Assembly: GCF_040115645.1 (NCBI RefSeq)
Contig: NC_089568.1
Location: forward strand, 1,984,001 to 2,048,000
Direction: 5' to 3'
From: Euwallacea fornicatus
Taxonomy: Eukaryota; Arthropoda; Insecta; Coleoptera; Curculionidae
Length of the DNA: 64,000 bases
The notes below the pieces were generated by a model that had not been told where the DNA came from, did no database searches, and worked only from the letters and a program-made list of their open reading frames with translations. Below are positions 11,040-22,235 of the stretch, one piece after another. Within the stretch, counting starts at the first letter, position 1, and each line of letters starts with the position of its first letter. The position numbers and the translations under genes were made by a program.

Positions 11040-13798
11040 TATACATTGACCGGCAGACAGTATGCACCATATGGGATTTTTTTTTTTTTATTGAATTTAT
11101 CAGAAAATTTTATTCTTAGTCAAAGTTCGTGCATTCCTGCAACACAAAATGCAGTTTACAAAATTTATTATTTTATTATTTAATATATATATTTTTTTTC
11201 ATATGGCCGCGTTTCGAAAGTTACGAAAAGGGCTCATGAGTAAAATATATTTATATTTAACTTTAGAGGAAACATGTATTGTGAAAAGTTGCTTGGAATT
11301 GAAAGATAGGCCCAACAATGAAGTTCAGAGTTTCCATTCTACAAAAGAATTTTTCGAATTTCTTCATGATTCACCCCATGCAGGAGATAAAGCAAAATCA
11401 TTTCCTTTGCCAGTTTTGTTTCAGAGAAAATAAAAAAATACCAATAATATTATCTGTACTGTAAATTGCTTTCTGAGTTTACAAGAATTGACAAATTTTC
11501 ACCAAGAATAATATTTTTTGATCAATTCAAATGAAAAAAATCACACATGTTGCATACTTCATGCCGATCGCTCTATAAAACAATTTAGTTGTTTTACGTA
11601 TTACGTTATCCGCAATTAATATCTTTCATGTCGACTTGTTACAGGTCTGTTTGATATAACCAGCTTCGCGTTAGGGAATTCATAGAGAACTTCCAAGTGT
11701 TCAACTTTATTAACCTTTAATGCTCCGCGTCACAAAGCCAATTACTTTGAAAAACACCATTAGAAACTTGAGGTTGATTCCTCGGTAATGCCTCGCAAAA
11801 CGAGATTAAGGCCACAAAGAAAATCTACTTACGTTTTTATTAAGTTTATCGTGTAAGAGCCATTTTATGGCCGTATGAGGTAGCTGATATTACTTTCTTT
11901 ATTTCTTTATAAAAGTTGGAAAAATCCCACCCTTATAGCCAATCATAAAGTGGAACACGTATTAAAAAGTGGTGTTGCTTAGAGGCAAGAGACACCTCAA
12001 TGTCTCAGTTTAACATAGGAGTTTTTTGCACTCCTTTTTCCAATTTGCATGTTTACAGTTTTGAACTCTGTTGCTCTTATACACTACCAAACATAATAAA
12101 CCAAGCGAAAAGAAATTGCTCTCCTTGCAGTTGCCTGAAAGCTCGATTCCTTAGGGGCCTGTTTGAAAGTAAGAAAACAAGCCTAAGCTTGAAAACAAAT
12201 AGGGAAACGAACAAACAATAACACATCCGCTTATCGAAAACCCTTCAGCGACAAAAACGGCAGCTGTAAACCTTGTTATAAAAGTTTTCGTTCTGTCCCT
12301 TACAGTATTCTAAAAAACCTATTCGATCATATTTTCAACTAGTCGATTTCCCTCGGGATGATCTGTCCCTGTTTCCCGGCCAGTTAAATCGCGAAAGGTT
12401 CCAGACATCGACGACTGTTGGATTTTTGCGACCTTTCGTAATTCTTATCCCGATTTTTGGATGGGATTTTATAAGGTTCTTTCACATATTCCTCTTGAGG
12501 TAAACCGATTTTTGTTTCCTGAACGAATCGGATATTTCTGTTGTTACATATCACATTAGCATTTTTAATTTCCCACTCGCTTTGTAGCAATAATTATGCC
12601 TCAAGTTCATTAATTCATGCTTTGCCTACATCGAAATTTATTCATTAATCACCCTGGAAATTGCAGTAGTTTATTTAAATTGTTATACTCCGAGTTGCTT
12701 TGTACTGAATTTTATTAACTTAACAATCAACAGAATTAATTTAATGTTATCATTCTCTAAGTTATAATGGCGGACTGACTAGAAGCTGCACTCGCTCATT
12801 AAATATTCATATTTCTGATCAGCAAGAAACTGTGAGGTAAATTCGGATCAAAAAATCTGGAACTTTATAATAGACATTTTAATTTTTAATTTTTCGTTAA
12901 GAAAGAACTGGAAAAGAAATTCTAGTACATTAGTGTTTTAAATGAGCTCTGGGTGCTGGGATAGAGCAATAATTTGCCTGCAATTTTGCCTTTCCATAAT
13001 TCAATTTGTATTAAACTGACGCTTTCACATTGCAATTACTAGAAACCATCTGTTTGAATTTCCTCACCTATGCACCAAAACGCATCCAAAGGGTACATAA
13101 AAGATAGTCCTTCTTTTTGCCGTCATAAGCAGTAAAACCCTTTGAAAATTTCCTTTCCTCGTGAGCTTTTGATTCCTGCCAAGAAAGCTTGGAAGCGTTC
13201 CGAGACTGTAAAAAGATTGCTGTGTTACTGTCAGTGTAATCCCATAGATAATGGAGAACACGGATTTTCCGGCTTGTTTAGTTCGAGGATTTTTCTCGTG
13301 ATGTTTTAACATTGCAGATAAGACGCTGCACCAAATACAGAAATAGACATATCTGAGACTTTAGTTGATGCTAACTGAAAATATACGACCGAAGAATTGC
13401 TTGAAGTTAAAGCGTAATTACCTGGTTGGCATTTGGATAACAGAGTTTAGTTAAATTGCTGCAAAGGCAGAGCTGGAAGCTCGGCATGTATTCGCTTAAA
13501 AGAAACGAGAGAAAATACAAATATTAGTTATGAAGATTTTAAGTGTGGAATATTTCGCGTTTACGCAGAAGTAAGAACAACGAATATGACGTACGTAATC
13601 AAAGCCGTTTGTTTCAATAAAAGAGAGGACGGAAAAGAATTCGAGAAGAGAAAAAACAGAAACAACAACGCTATAATCAGATGCCGCAGCTACAGCTTAA
13701 GGTCAAAGAGATTATCTAAGCAAACGCAGTTCTTACTTAATTATGAACCGAACTTTTTATTAAAATTCTTAAAAATTAGGTCCTGTGATTATGCCCAT
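11040..13798. other. Non-coding stretch, nothing firmly recognised
   Basis: A 94-codon open frame at 11149-11433 (+) begins with a hydrophobic stretch (FIILLFNIYIFFHMA) and ends in charged sequence, but it has no family motif, no splice signals and no poly(A) signal close by. The rest shows only chance open frames. Confidence 0.4.
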
Positions 13799-14530
13799 TC
13801 AATTAAGACAAGACAGCAAAATTGCTTACTATCTTAAACTCGCAAAATTAATTTTATTATCTTAAACCCGATCCAACGAGGCTGCTTAAAACTTCTTTTC
13901 CAATACATCCCATTTTGCGCTATCATCGATTTATGAGTTTAAATGCGTCAAGAGAAACTTCGAACTCATTCCACTTTAAATTATAATAGGAATGCCCATG
14001 TTAGAGGATTAAGGGAGATCCTATTAGTTCATAAATTGAGTGAGCTCTATTAGAATTCACAACAATTCGACCCTTTTTTTTTCTACAGGGGTGGAAAACT
14101 TTCATGGGTACCACTGCCTGATGGTGCGTCCGCAGTGGTTATGTGGGAATCTCTCCAGAATGGGGCGCCGCCCACTAAAAACTTCCTTCTTCACCCGGGA
14201 ACTGCTGATAAGCATTACTTCAGAGGGAGGGGGGGGGAGCAACAACAATTAGACCTGGAATTGTTACAACTCACTTGAGACGGGAGCAAAATTTCTTATC
14301 TTGGATCCTCAAAATTTGACTTATTATCTCCAAGACATCGATGCTGATTAAATATTCTTTTCCAATAAGTCCCACTTTGTTCAATCACCGATATATAGGT
14401 TTGAATTCGTCGAAAGAAGGGAGCAATTCATCCTGCTTCCAAAATTGTAATAGGGGTAACCGTCTTACGGGATCAAAGGAGATTTTATTAATTCGTAAAG
14501 TGAGTAAGTTCCATTGGGATTTGTCGCAAT
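13799..14530. repeat. Diverged tandem duplication (~265-285-bp unit)
   Basis: Two copies lie in direct orientation. Each starts near GAGCAAAATT-like sequence (13814, 14285) and includes a TTCTTTTCCAATA block (about 13893 and 14356), a matching central region, and a block ending in AATTCA plus CAATTC. A third start (GAGCAAAATTGC) follows at about 14546. Copy 1 has been split by the short insertion at 14073-14239; without it the two units are of similar length. The copies have many substitutions, so the duplication is old. Confidence 0.6.
14073..14239 (-). mobile_element. Short insertion flanked by ~15-bp near-duplication, poly-T at one end
   Basis: This segment interrupts one copy of a tandem duplication. 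It is bounded by ACAACAATTCGACC (14059) and ACAACAATTAGACC (14242), which look like a target-site duplication. It starts with a run of about ten T and ends in a run of G. A poly-T start beside a roughly 15-bp duplication fits a SINE-like retroposon inserted in reverse orientation. I see no convincing tRNA-type promoter boxes, so the class is uncertain. Confidence 0.4.
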
Positions 14531-15071
14531 TCATTTAAGCCGAGAGAGCAAAATTGCAAGTATTCCTGAAGCGAACAACATATTTCAAGAGTTACATAAA
14601 AGCGAATCATCTACTTAATCTTGACGTCTGAATGCATTATATTCCAAGCCTCAATATCTGGAACATTGATGACAACCGTGTTTCACCCGAAATATTCAGT
14701 ATAGAACCAGTTTGATTAAGTAAGCTTAATTCAAAATCTTCAAGTAGTGATAGGCAGATATTTACTTATTTTCTTCCCAGGATCTTTAATATAAATCATA
14801 ATTTGGTAGTTTTAATCGGACTTGGGCAGCATATTTCTCAATGGGAATAAAATGCTCATCGAATTACGGTAAAGCTTCGCTAATCCGAACCCCTCCGTAA
14901 TCCGTATGTCGTTGTAGTCCGAACAAAATTGAAAAAATGTAAATTTCTACTATATGCCCTGTAGTCCGAATCCACCACGATTTCTCTAATCCGGACTGCA
15001 CGTGAATAGCGCAGGGAATTCCCGGCTATGAACTAAGAGAATGAAAGAGAATCCCAGAATTAGTTTTATTT

Positions 15072-15240
15072 ATGTCTAAAAAGCATGGCTCTAAAAAGGC
15101 TTTATAAAACGCTAACTATTGGCGATAAACAGAATATTTTGCAACAATTAAATAAAGGTGTCAGTGGAAAATTGTTGCTAACGAAATATGGTGTTCGTTC
15201 GTCAACAATTTCGGACATTAAGAAAAATAAGGAGATTTAA
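15072..15240 (+). pseudogene. Tigger transposase, N-terminal helix-turn-helix fragment
   Basis: The fragment reads MSKKHGSKKAL in one frame and then, after a frameshift, continues as YKTLTIGDKQNILQQL and STISDIKKNKEI before a stop. This is the CENP-B/Psq-type DNA-binding N-terminus of pogo/Tigger transposases (typical pattern TLTIxDKxxIL ... GVxxSTISDIKKNKE). Everything downstream, including the DDE catalytic domain, is missing or displaced. Confidence 0.8.
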
Positions 15241-15689
15241 CGACGCATTTTCTGGATTTTTTAACAGCAATGCAGCAATACATTTATTTTATAATTAAAA
15301 TGGCAGTTACTTCTCAACATGTAGGTAAATCGGAAGGATCCATTTAAAAAAGACAGGGTCTTCGTTATTTTAAAGTCGTTGATGAAAAACTCTTTTCTGG
15401 AAGACTCAGCTGGCATGCAACCTCTTCTACAATTTAGCGGAAAAATGAAGTTGAATTTCGTGCCAAAACCAAGTAAAAGTTTTCTCATATTAGATTGTGC
15501 ACTTTCAAAGTCAAATAAAAATTGTGTAATCAAAGTAAAGAAATTTTTTATAATATATATATATGTAGGATCCAGTAGTTAAATCAACCACCCTGTAGAT
15601 AGTTTTTAATTGTATTGCATTGTGTATTCTGATCAGGTCGAGACTATCGGAACGGTTGTAGACTGTCAATAGAATTAGGGTTAAATTAT
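15241..15689. other. Interior of Tigger, no recognisable coding
   Basis: This A+T-rich stretch follows the Tigger N-terminal fragment. It has a short (TA)n tract near 15552 and a CACCCTGTA motif at about 15592 that could be the end of another, unrecognised element. No transposase homology could be read. Confidence 0.35.
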
Positions 15690-16136
15690 TGTTAACGAGA
15701 TTATGTACCCCTTTGGCACGCCCATGGTACACTTTGTTTGGTGCATGAGAATTCCCACCGAGTTATTTGGTCAGCATGGGAGTTCCCCGCAGAAGACTTG
15801 CCAGCATCGGTATTATTTATGATAACCTTTATCGACCCCAATATTGCAGACGCAATTACCGTTGATGAAGGACCTCTTATCACCACGATCCAATGCGGCG
15901 GGTAGTGCACATGGCGTCGAGGGCACCTCCAACCGGGGTACGCCCATGGTGCGCCGCCAGAGGGTTTAGTATTTAAGACTTTCCCGAAGATGGGAAATTC
16001 CTATTTCGATTCCTATTGATTTCCGATTCGATTCCGTTCTATTCACAGGGCATCTTCAAGAGGTACATTTCAAAGTGAAGGCCAAAGCGGCGTCCACGCT
16101 CATAAACCCATTTTTCAATTATACTTTAGACTAACA
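15690..16136 (+). mobile_element. Candidate solo LTR (Copia-style TGTTA...TAACA)
   Basis: The segment starts TGTTAACGAGATTATG and ends CTTTAGACTAACA, the short inverted TGTTA/TAACA pair usual for Ty1/Copia LTRs. The flanking pentamers are ATTAT and AATAT, one mismatch apart. It is clearly more G+C-rich than the surroundings and has a TATTTAAG promoter-like box near 15971. No gag-pol sequence or second LTR is present, so recombination to a solo LTR is the likely history. The boundaries are inferred from the terminal motif only. Confidence 0.45.
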
Positions 16137-16165
16137 AATATATACACATAAAATAATGATTTATA

Positions 16166-16478
16166 CAGGATGTTTCTGAATAGATGGTCAAAAAAATGAA
16201 TGGGTGAATCCCGAACTCAATTTGAGATGAAAAGTTCGTACAAAGACATATTCAAAAATGCTCTAGCTTTGATCTACACGGTGTTAAAAATACCTTTGAA
16301 ACCTTCGGTTTACTCCTCACCAATACAAGATGAAGAACATCTTAGAAATCGGATTGTTCTGTCTTGTGAAGTACTACGTAACACACCAAGAATTTTTCAT
16401 AACGCACGGTAGTCTATGAAAAGAAGAATAGAATTATGTACACTAGTACGTGGGGGTCATTTTCAGCATCTGCTATAA
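16166..16478 (+). pseudogene. Internally deleted transposon fragment keeping a transposase C-terminus
   Basis: TA then CAGGATGTTTCTGAATAG at 16164 looks like a transposon left end. About 110 bp later the sequence reads directly into a transposase C-terminus: SVYSSPIQDEEHLRNRI, VLRNTPRIFHNAR, a stop, then SMKRRIELC and GGHFQHLL followed by TAA. The NTPRIF...GGHFxHLL ending is typical of the insect long-spacing DDD transposases found elsewhere in this window. The catalytic and DNA-binding parts are absent. The right end was lost or overrun by the adjacent element. Confidence 0.7.
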
Positions 16479-16489
16479 AATTAGAACGC

Positions 16490-18061
16490 AATCATATTAT
16501 ATAAAGTAATAGATAAAAATAACACTATACCAAATTTAATGACGAAATTGGCTTTTAGAATTTTTTCATCGTTTTGGTATGACGCAAAATTATTACAAGT
16601 TAATTTTTTAATTTAATAATAAGTGCCATGGAGAGTAATAATTCGAAACAAGCGTTAAATGTCAGTCAGATTAAACTTTTTTTTAGAGTATATTGCGTTA
16701 AGTTCTAATTAGTGACCACAGAGTTAAAATGCCATTAACTTTAAGAGAATCCGGTTGGTTGGTGATCATGCTTGTAGAAACAGAGAAGTAGCTGCGGAGT
16801 TTAACTTGAGACATCCCCATCGTGTTTCCATTACTCATGGAAAAACAGCCGCGGTAAATGCCCTTTTTAATGAAACTGTTAACGTTAATACAATCCGTAG
16901 ACATGGTCGACCTCGTCGAATACACTCACATCCTGAGGATAACGATATATTGGCGGCAAATGGAGCAAATCCATGCATGAGCCTTCGAGATTTATCATCT
17001 CAACTGAATATTAACAAGGACAGAATCAGAAGATGTTTTGTTCTCGTCACAAGATCGAACCCCATAAACCGAAGTTCTCACATACATTGGAGAGAAGATG
17101 TTGATAAGGTTAGACTATTTTTATGGGGTCCAAGCTAATTTTTTAAATGACTAACATTTTCTGAATTTACTGATGAGGCTACATTCACCATTGATGAGGT
17201 TGTATCGTCTCAAAACAGTAGATACTGGGCCACAGGTAATCCTCACTGGGTTATAAATTGTAAAAACCAAAATTCCCAGAAAGCCAATGTCTAGTGTGGA
17301 ATTTTAGGAGATGGAATAATAAGTCCTTTTTTATAATCAATCATCGACTGCTGACCATTTAATTAACTCGTTCGATGGGGAATTTTGGGATGCAATTGAA
17401 AATCTTCCTCTTAATCTGCGACAGGATATGTATTTGCAGCTTGGTAGTGCATCCATCCGCAAGTCAAGGATTGTTCGTCAATGGTTAAACCAAAAATTTC
17501 CCATGCGCTGGACAGGAAGAAACAGTCCTTTTGAGCTGTGGCCTCCGAGGTCTCCCGATATTACACCCCTCGATTTTCATTTGTGGGGTATGGTAAAAAA
17601 TAAAGTTTACAAAACAAGACCCGGAAATCGAGATGAATTTTGTGCCGGATTAAGATAAGCCTGTCAAGATATAAACGTTCAGGAACTTAGAGGAGCTGCT
17701 CGACAAAATCGCAAAGGAAGCAACAAATGTATTCAACTATAGATTGAGGACTAGTTGAGGAAGATCACGTTTGAAAGCTAATTATTTAAATTATCAAAAT
17801 ATTGTTGTGAATTTTGAATTAATTATAACTTGTGGAATCGCCATGTGCCGAATTGTTACCTTCCATGGCAGTCTTTTTATTACATTAAAAAATTGACATG
17901 TAATAATTATATGTAAAACCGACACGATGAAAAAATTTTAAAAAGCGAATTTTGTCATGAAATTTGGTATACATGGTTAAAATAATATTCTAAACAACTT
18001 TTTCTAATAATTTTTTTCGATATCTCTCACACGAGGCAAAACATCGAGAATTAACCCTGTT
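16490..18061 (+). mobile_element. Tc1/mariner-type element with >130-bp inverted ends, inserted in Tigger
   Basis: Left (about 16520-16660) and right (about 17865-18005) inverted repeats match over more than 130 bp, including blocks such as ATTTTTTCATCGT, TTAATTTTTTAAT and TGCCATGGA with AATTCG. The right side extends further to CCCTGT at about 18061, while the left outermost part is missing or too diverged to see. A degraded transposase lies between the repeats. Position and nesting show it inserted after the Tigger element was in place. Confidence 0.8.
16729..17755 (+). pseudogene. Broken DDD transposase with mutated second catalytic Asp
   Basis: The N-terminus starts MPLTLRES and shifts frame into HACRNREVAAEFNLRHPHR, a helix-turn-helix seen in these insect transposases. 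Then come GRPRRIHSHPEDN and NPCMSLRDLSSQLNIN. The first catalytic block survives as FTDEATFTIDE near 17164. The second block reads MYLQLGSAS where related proteins have an Asp-Gly-Ala core, so the Asp appears replaced by Gly. The third block WPPRSPDITPLDFHLWG is intact (about 17541-17589). Several stops break the frame (about 17136, 17292, 17656). It is not functional. Confidence 0.85.
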
Positions 18062-18385
18062 TATGAATTTATAGTGGGCGCAGTTTACAGTTCAGAAATC
18101 AATTGAGTATCTCAAAAAATGCGACTCATCAACCTGTACGATTGTGCAAAAATTCAAATCTGTACCTCTTCAAATAACGAAAATACTAGGATGTCTTCAT
18201 CTTAAACGCGAAACACTATGATAAACTACATATATAAATTAAAAAATTATTTTTAATTTAAACAACCATTTAATTTTTATAAATTATGTCTCCTAAATGC
18301 TTAGTCAACTTCAGTGCAATTTTGAATTTTAACTTCAAAAGTTGGTATTACACGATGAGGCATTTACAGTCCAGAAAAATCAGAA

Positions 18386-18694
18386 ATGCTTCAATGTATC
18401 ATTGGAGACGACGATAATTTACAACTGGACGATGTTAGCGACAACGTGGGAGGTTATTCTACTGATGAAGTTTCCATAGATGTACCAAGAATGAAAGATG
18501 GAGAAGTGATTAAATGTTTCTCTACGTGCATTCAACGGTCAGAGGAAAATAACGTTGAAATAAATAGTTTGGCCACGCTTGGAATATTTCGTCAACGTGC
18601 TATGAAGGCTAAACAGAGTTGTATTCGCCAAATATATATTTCTGAATTTTTTAATTTATATAAATTTTTTAATCATTACATAAATTTTAAATAA
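18386..18694 (+). pseudogene. Tigger/jerky-like transposase, C-terminal fragment
   Basis: An open frame of about 100 codons is rich in acidic residues (CIIGDDDNLQLDDVSD) and continues with KDGEVIKCFSTCIQ, EENNVEINSLATLGIFRQ and AKQSCIRQIYISEFF. An acidic linker followed by a short basic, helical end that finishes near ISxFF is the usual C-terminus of insect Tigger/CENP-B-derived transposases. It lies immediately inside the right inverted end of the element at 14867-18838 and belongs with the N-terminal fragment at 15072. Confidence 0.7.
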
Positions 18695-18840
18695 ACCTAT
18701 TACGTATACTTGAACCACCTAATTTTCCAATATTTTATCTTGCATTATACATTATTTTAATATGACTCCGCAATCCGGATGAGCCCAAAGTCCAGATCGG
18801 ACCGGTTCTAATTGATCCGGATTAGCGGAGCTTTGCTGTA

Positions 18841-20454
18841 TGTCTAAACAAAAATCGTTTCTATTCCTTTTTATCGATATTATTTCCTTTAAGCTTGATT
18901 TTGTGCAAAGGAAATAAGTCACGTCCTCGAACTACATTTCACAGAACCTAAGTTATGGCCTTTATTTAATTATTTGTTCTTAACTTGTTATTAAAAATCT
19001 ACAAGCACGTGTAGTTCGCATATTTAACTGCACACGCAGCAGTCATTTTCTCATATCGTTGATTCTAATGTATGCGACACATGCGACTTATATTTTATTT
19101 ATTCTTACCATGTGTGAAATGCATTCATAATTTAAATAAAATATTGCTTTGGTATTTCGAGACACAATAATCATATTTCTGAAACTGGTGATGAATTATT
19201 TATTTATATACTCCTTCCGGTTTTCACATGCTCCAAAGCTCCAGACACGATTCTATATCCTGAAAAATACGTGGTAATAGAGGTGGGATTTAAAGAGAAT
19301 TGAAAATGGTTTTATTTTCCTTAGAAGGGATGTTAAAACAGATTACTCTACTTTAATCCATGGATTTAGATTAAAAACAAATGAGGGCTATTAAGTGCAG
19401 CCGCGTTTTCCGGTGCATTTCCTATGTAAGACATTTACAAATCCCAAAAAACCAGGAACTATCCCATTTAGTGGTCAAGGATCAAGAACTTCCACTAGCA
19501 GGTTCATTTTTACGTAATCCCGTAATAAATTGACTTTGATAAGGACTTACCCGCCAGCAGAGTATATAAATTACAAGGAGAAATTTCCAACAATATTGAT
19601 AGCTTCTTCGGCCCTCTTATATTGACCTTTAAGCTGAATTCTGTCCCCCCCTCGTCCGGGTAAATTTATTACTGGGTCATAATCGAGAAATGAAGAACAC
19701 ATACTTCATTCGTCCTATATTGGTATTGCATTGGAGAAGAAGTAAAAGAGCCATATTTTATAATTCTAGCACGACGTTGGAAATATCGGCCAACCGGAAA
19801 ATAAAGCGAACGTATTGGAAATACGAACTATTCCTTGAATACTGAGGTCTTGCATGTCAATAAGTATCTTTTGTAATTTAGAAGTTTTTGTACAAACACT
19901 TATAAGCGTATGTTGCTACTGCAAAAATACAAATGCAACGAAACAGTTAAGCAAGCGATAACAAGTCTAAGTGCGTAATATACTTATTATAGCTTGCTCT
20001 TGCCGCTAAAGTGTGGCTTCTAACGATTATAGTATTAAGCTTCTCTTATGCGCATCAGCATACTAATTATGTTTTAGAAACCACATAAATAGATTAGAAT
20101 GCACGTTAGTTCGAAAAATTATTCCGGAAAATGTTCGCTTTACTTTAATGACTCTAAACACTAGTTTAAAAAAAAACGACGATCACACGACTCAAAGCTT
20201 CAGGAGAGAATTAAAGAACGTGTACAGTTTGATATTTTATTTAAAAAATATAAAGTCCAATTTTCGCTGGCAGGCCTTGTTCCCAAGCTATTACACTTCA
20301 AAGTTTCCGCACGTTATCGTTTTTTTATCATTTTAATGCATGATGTCAAGCCATGAAAAAAATGATAATTGTCGCAGGTGACAAAGGAAATTATCTCTGA
20401 GCTTTTCAAAGATTATTTTTTGTTTGTTTTGTTAAATGTGCAGTTTTGTTCTCG
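18841..20454. other. Non-coding stretch, nothing recognised
   Basis: No gene, transposon terminus or repeat was supported in this A+T-rich stretch. Confidence 0.45.
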
Positions 20455-20722
20455 TTTGACTGAGCGAAACTTTTAATGGGAAACGGGTTGATCGGAGTGA
20501 TTAAGCGTTGTTGCCTGCAGGATCGCCCGACCTGAACCGTTTGGATTTTGTTGTACGGGGACATTTAAAACAATCAGTTCATGGAGTAGAAATTGACAGC
20601 CATCAGTAATTAATGCGAAAATAATGAATAATATCGAAATAGAGAAAATATAAAGTCCGCTTATTTCGTGCTGCCAAATTTGCATCAACCCCAATGACGA
20701 CATTTTTGAGCATTTGCTATGA
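20455..20722 (+). pseudogene. Transposase C-terminal fragment (Tc1/mariner superfamily)
   Basis: The fragment reads AGSPDLNRLDFVVRGHLK, the third catalytic block of the same transposase type as at 9660, then HGVEIDSHQ and a stop. After frameshifts it ends NDDIFEHLL plus TGA, matching the typical GGHFEHLL terminus of the family. Only about 90 codons remain and no inverted ends were found, so this is a 5'-truncated or deletion remnant. Confidence 0.7.
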
Positions 20723-22078
20723 TGATTTAATTTTTTCTTTGTTTAATTATTAATAATAAAAATTATTATTAGCATTAATCACGAAAAGTGATGACATGCA
20801 GATAATTTAAAATGTAACAATTCGAAAACGGACGTTTGACACGCAAAAACATTATTTGACATTTTTTGACCAGGATGTCAAACTGTACCCATAGTTTTTC
20901 ACCTCGGGTGTTCCTCAAGTTCCTCAACTCCTCGAAACCATGAATATAGGGACACTCAATATCGATATGAAACAATTCCTCGTCAAATGCATTAATTATA
21001 ATTAATGACAGATTCATTGGTTCCGTAATCATGGGATCACACGAACCCGTGGTCAATCGATGCCTACCGACCAAATATTTAGAAGTTACTCGTGAAATAT
21101 CAGGAAATCGTTAAACGTTGCAAAAATGATTACATTTATTACTCCTTTGAGGTTGGTTTTTGTGGGCTACAAATGACATGATAATAAGCCTCTTTGTGAA
21201 ATTTATATGCGATATCAGTGTTGTCAATAGCCATGCATAATAGTAATATCCAAAAGTGCGTGGAAAATTACTTTTTGAAAGAGGTCTATTATATTAACAT
21301 GAAAGCCAACCTGCTTTTTGTGTCCATTTTACTAAGTAGCTTCAAATTGCTGTGTATTATAATATGTGAAACCAAACTAAACTACAACTAAAATAATAAT
21401 AAGCTTTATAGTACAAAAAACAACGTTGCGTAAAACCCCTTTATGCCCTTATATGATTATTTGAGCACACAACCTTCAGCAGGAGGCATAAAAGTCGAGA
21501 TTTTTCATCCTTATGAGTGTAGTATATTATTAGGCGAGCTTGTGATGAATTCTATTGTCCCCGATGGAGAAGTTTGTGTCACACGCCAAGCGAGTGACAC
21601 GATTCTCTGGACAATGTCCATTACAAGCGAGTATAACACTACAATTGTTCCACGGCTAAACATCCACAATTTCCGCAAATAAGCTAAAAGTCCTATTTGA
21701 ATAATTCCATTAGATGTCATTGCTGTTTACCGTTTAGGTGACGCCATACCTGAGGGCGAAACAGGATATAAGTAAATTAACTTTTGATAATTTTTTATAT
21801 TGAAATTATATTAGGCCTTTTTCGGAGAGCGGCCTACACATATGCCTAAAAATTTTAAACATTAATATTTTTCACAGTTTCATAAGGAATTCTTTATTTA
21901 TTTTTTTATTCGGGAACACAAGGAGTCAAATTACTCCAAAAGCAACATGATAAAAGTCTAAACTAAATAAACGATTTATAAAAAATTATTTATTTATTTA
22001 ATATGAACAATTTCATATTAATTTAAATTAAATTGAAATGTTTATTTAGCGAAGAATATGTCGATTTATAAAAAAATT
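20723..22078. other. Non-coding stretch with unassigned open frames
   Basis: An open frame at 21443-21682 (+) and an overlapping antisense one carry no recognisable motif. Around 21570-21600 GTGTCAC and GTGACAC form a small hairpin with an 11-nt loop. Nothing can be assigned to a gene. Confidence 0.35.
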
Positions 22079-22235
22079 TTTTAGTCTGCATTACCTCCAC
22101 GGGCCTGTTTGTGTGCCCGCGACCGATTTGGCATGTTGTCAATCGAGTGGTCAATATGTGCTTGAGGAATTCTCTCCCGATAGTCACGCGCAGCGTCTTT
22201 AAATCTCAGTAGGGTAACAGGTGCAATATACCTTT
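22079..22235 (-). pseudogene. Tc1-like transposase, C-terminal fragment
   Basis: On the minus strand the frame reads ERIPQAHIDHSIDNMPNR followed by KQARGGNAD and a stop at the low-coordinate end. The pattern IPQxxIDxLIxSMPxRxxAxxxARGGxTxY is the conserved C-terminus of Tc1-like transposases. Only about 50 codons are identifiable and the catalytic domain is absent. Flanking A+T-rich DNA (21.9-22.08 kb) could hold the element's 3' end, but I found no inverted partner. Confidence 0.65.

Larger units (their letters stand above)
14867..18838 (+). mobile_element. pogo/Tigger element, split by several later insertions
   Basis: The left end reads TA then CGGTAAAGCTTCGCTAATCC. The reverse complement of the right end reads CAGCAAAGCTCCGCTAATCC followed by TA. 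Both are flanked by TA (14865-14866, 18839-18840), and AATCCG words recur inside both ends, as in Tigger elements. The + strand encodes remnants of a CENP-B/jerky-like transposase at each end (15072-15240 and 18386-18694). The middle has been replaced or invaded by an LTR-like sequence, a deleted transposon fragment and a second Tc1/mariner-type element. Its 3972-bp span therefore reflects nesting, not the original size. Confidence 0.85.

Noticed and set aside
11149..11433. 94-codon open frame with a hydrophobic N-terminus just after the 9-11 kb transposon
   Set aside because: No homology, no promoter or poly(A) context, and an A+T-driven composition.
21443..21720. Open frames on both strands around 21.5 kb
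   Set aside because: No transposase or host-protein motif; only a small GTGTCAC/GTGACAC hairpin is real.
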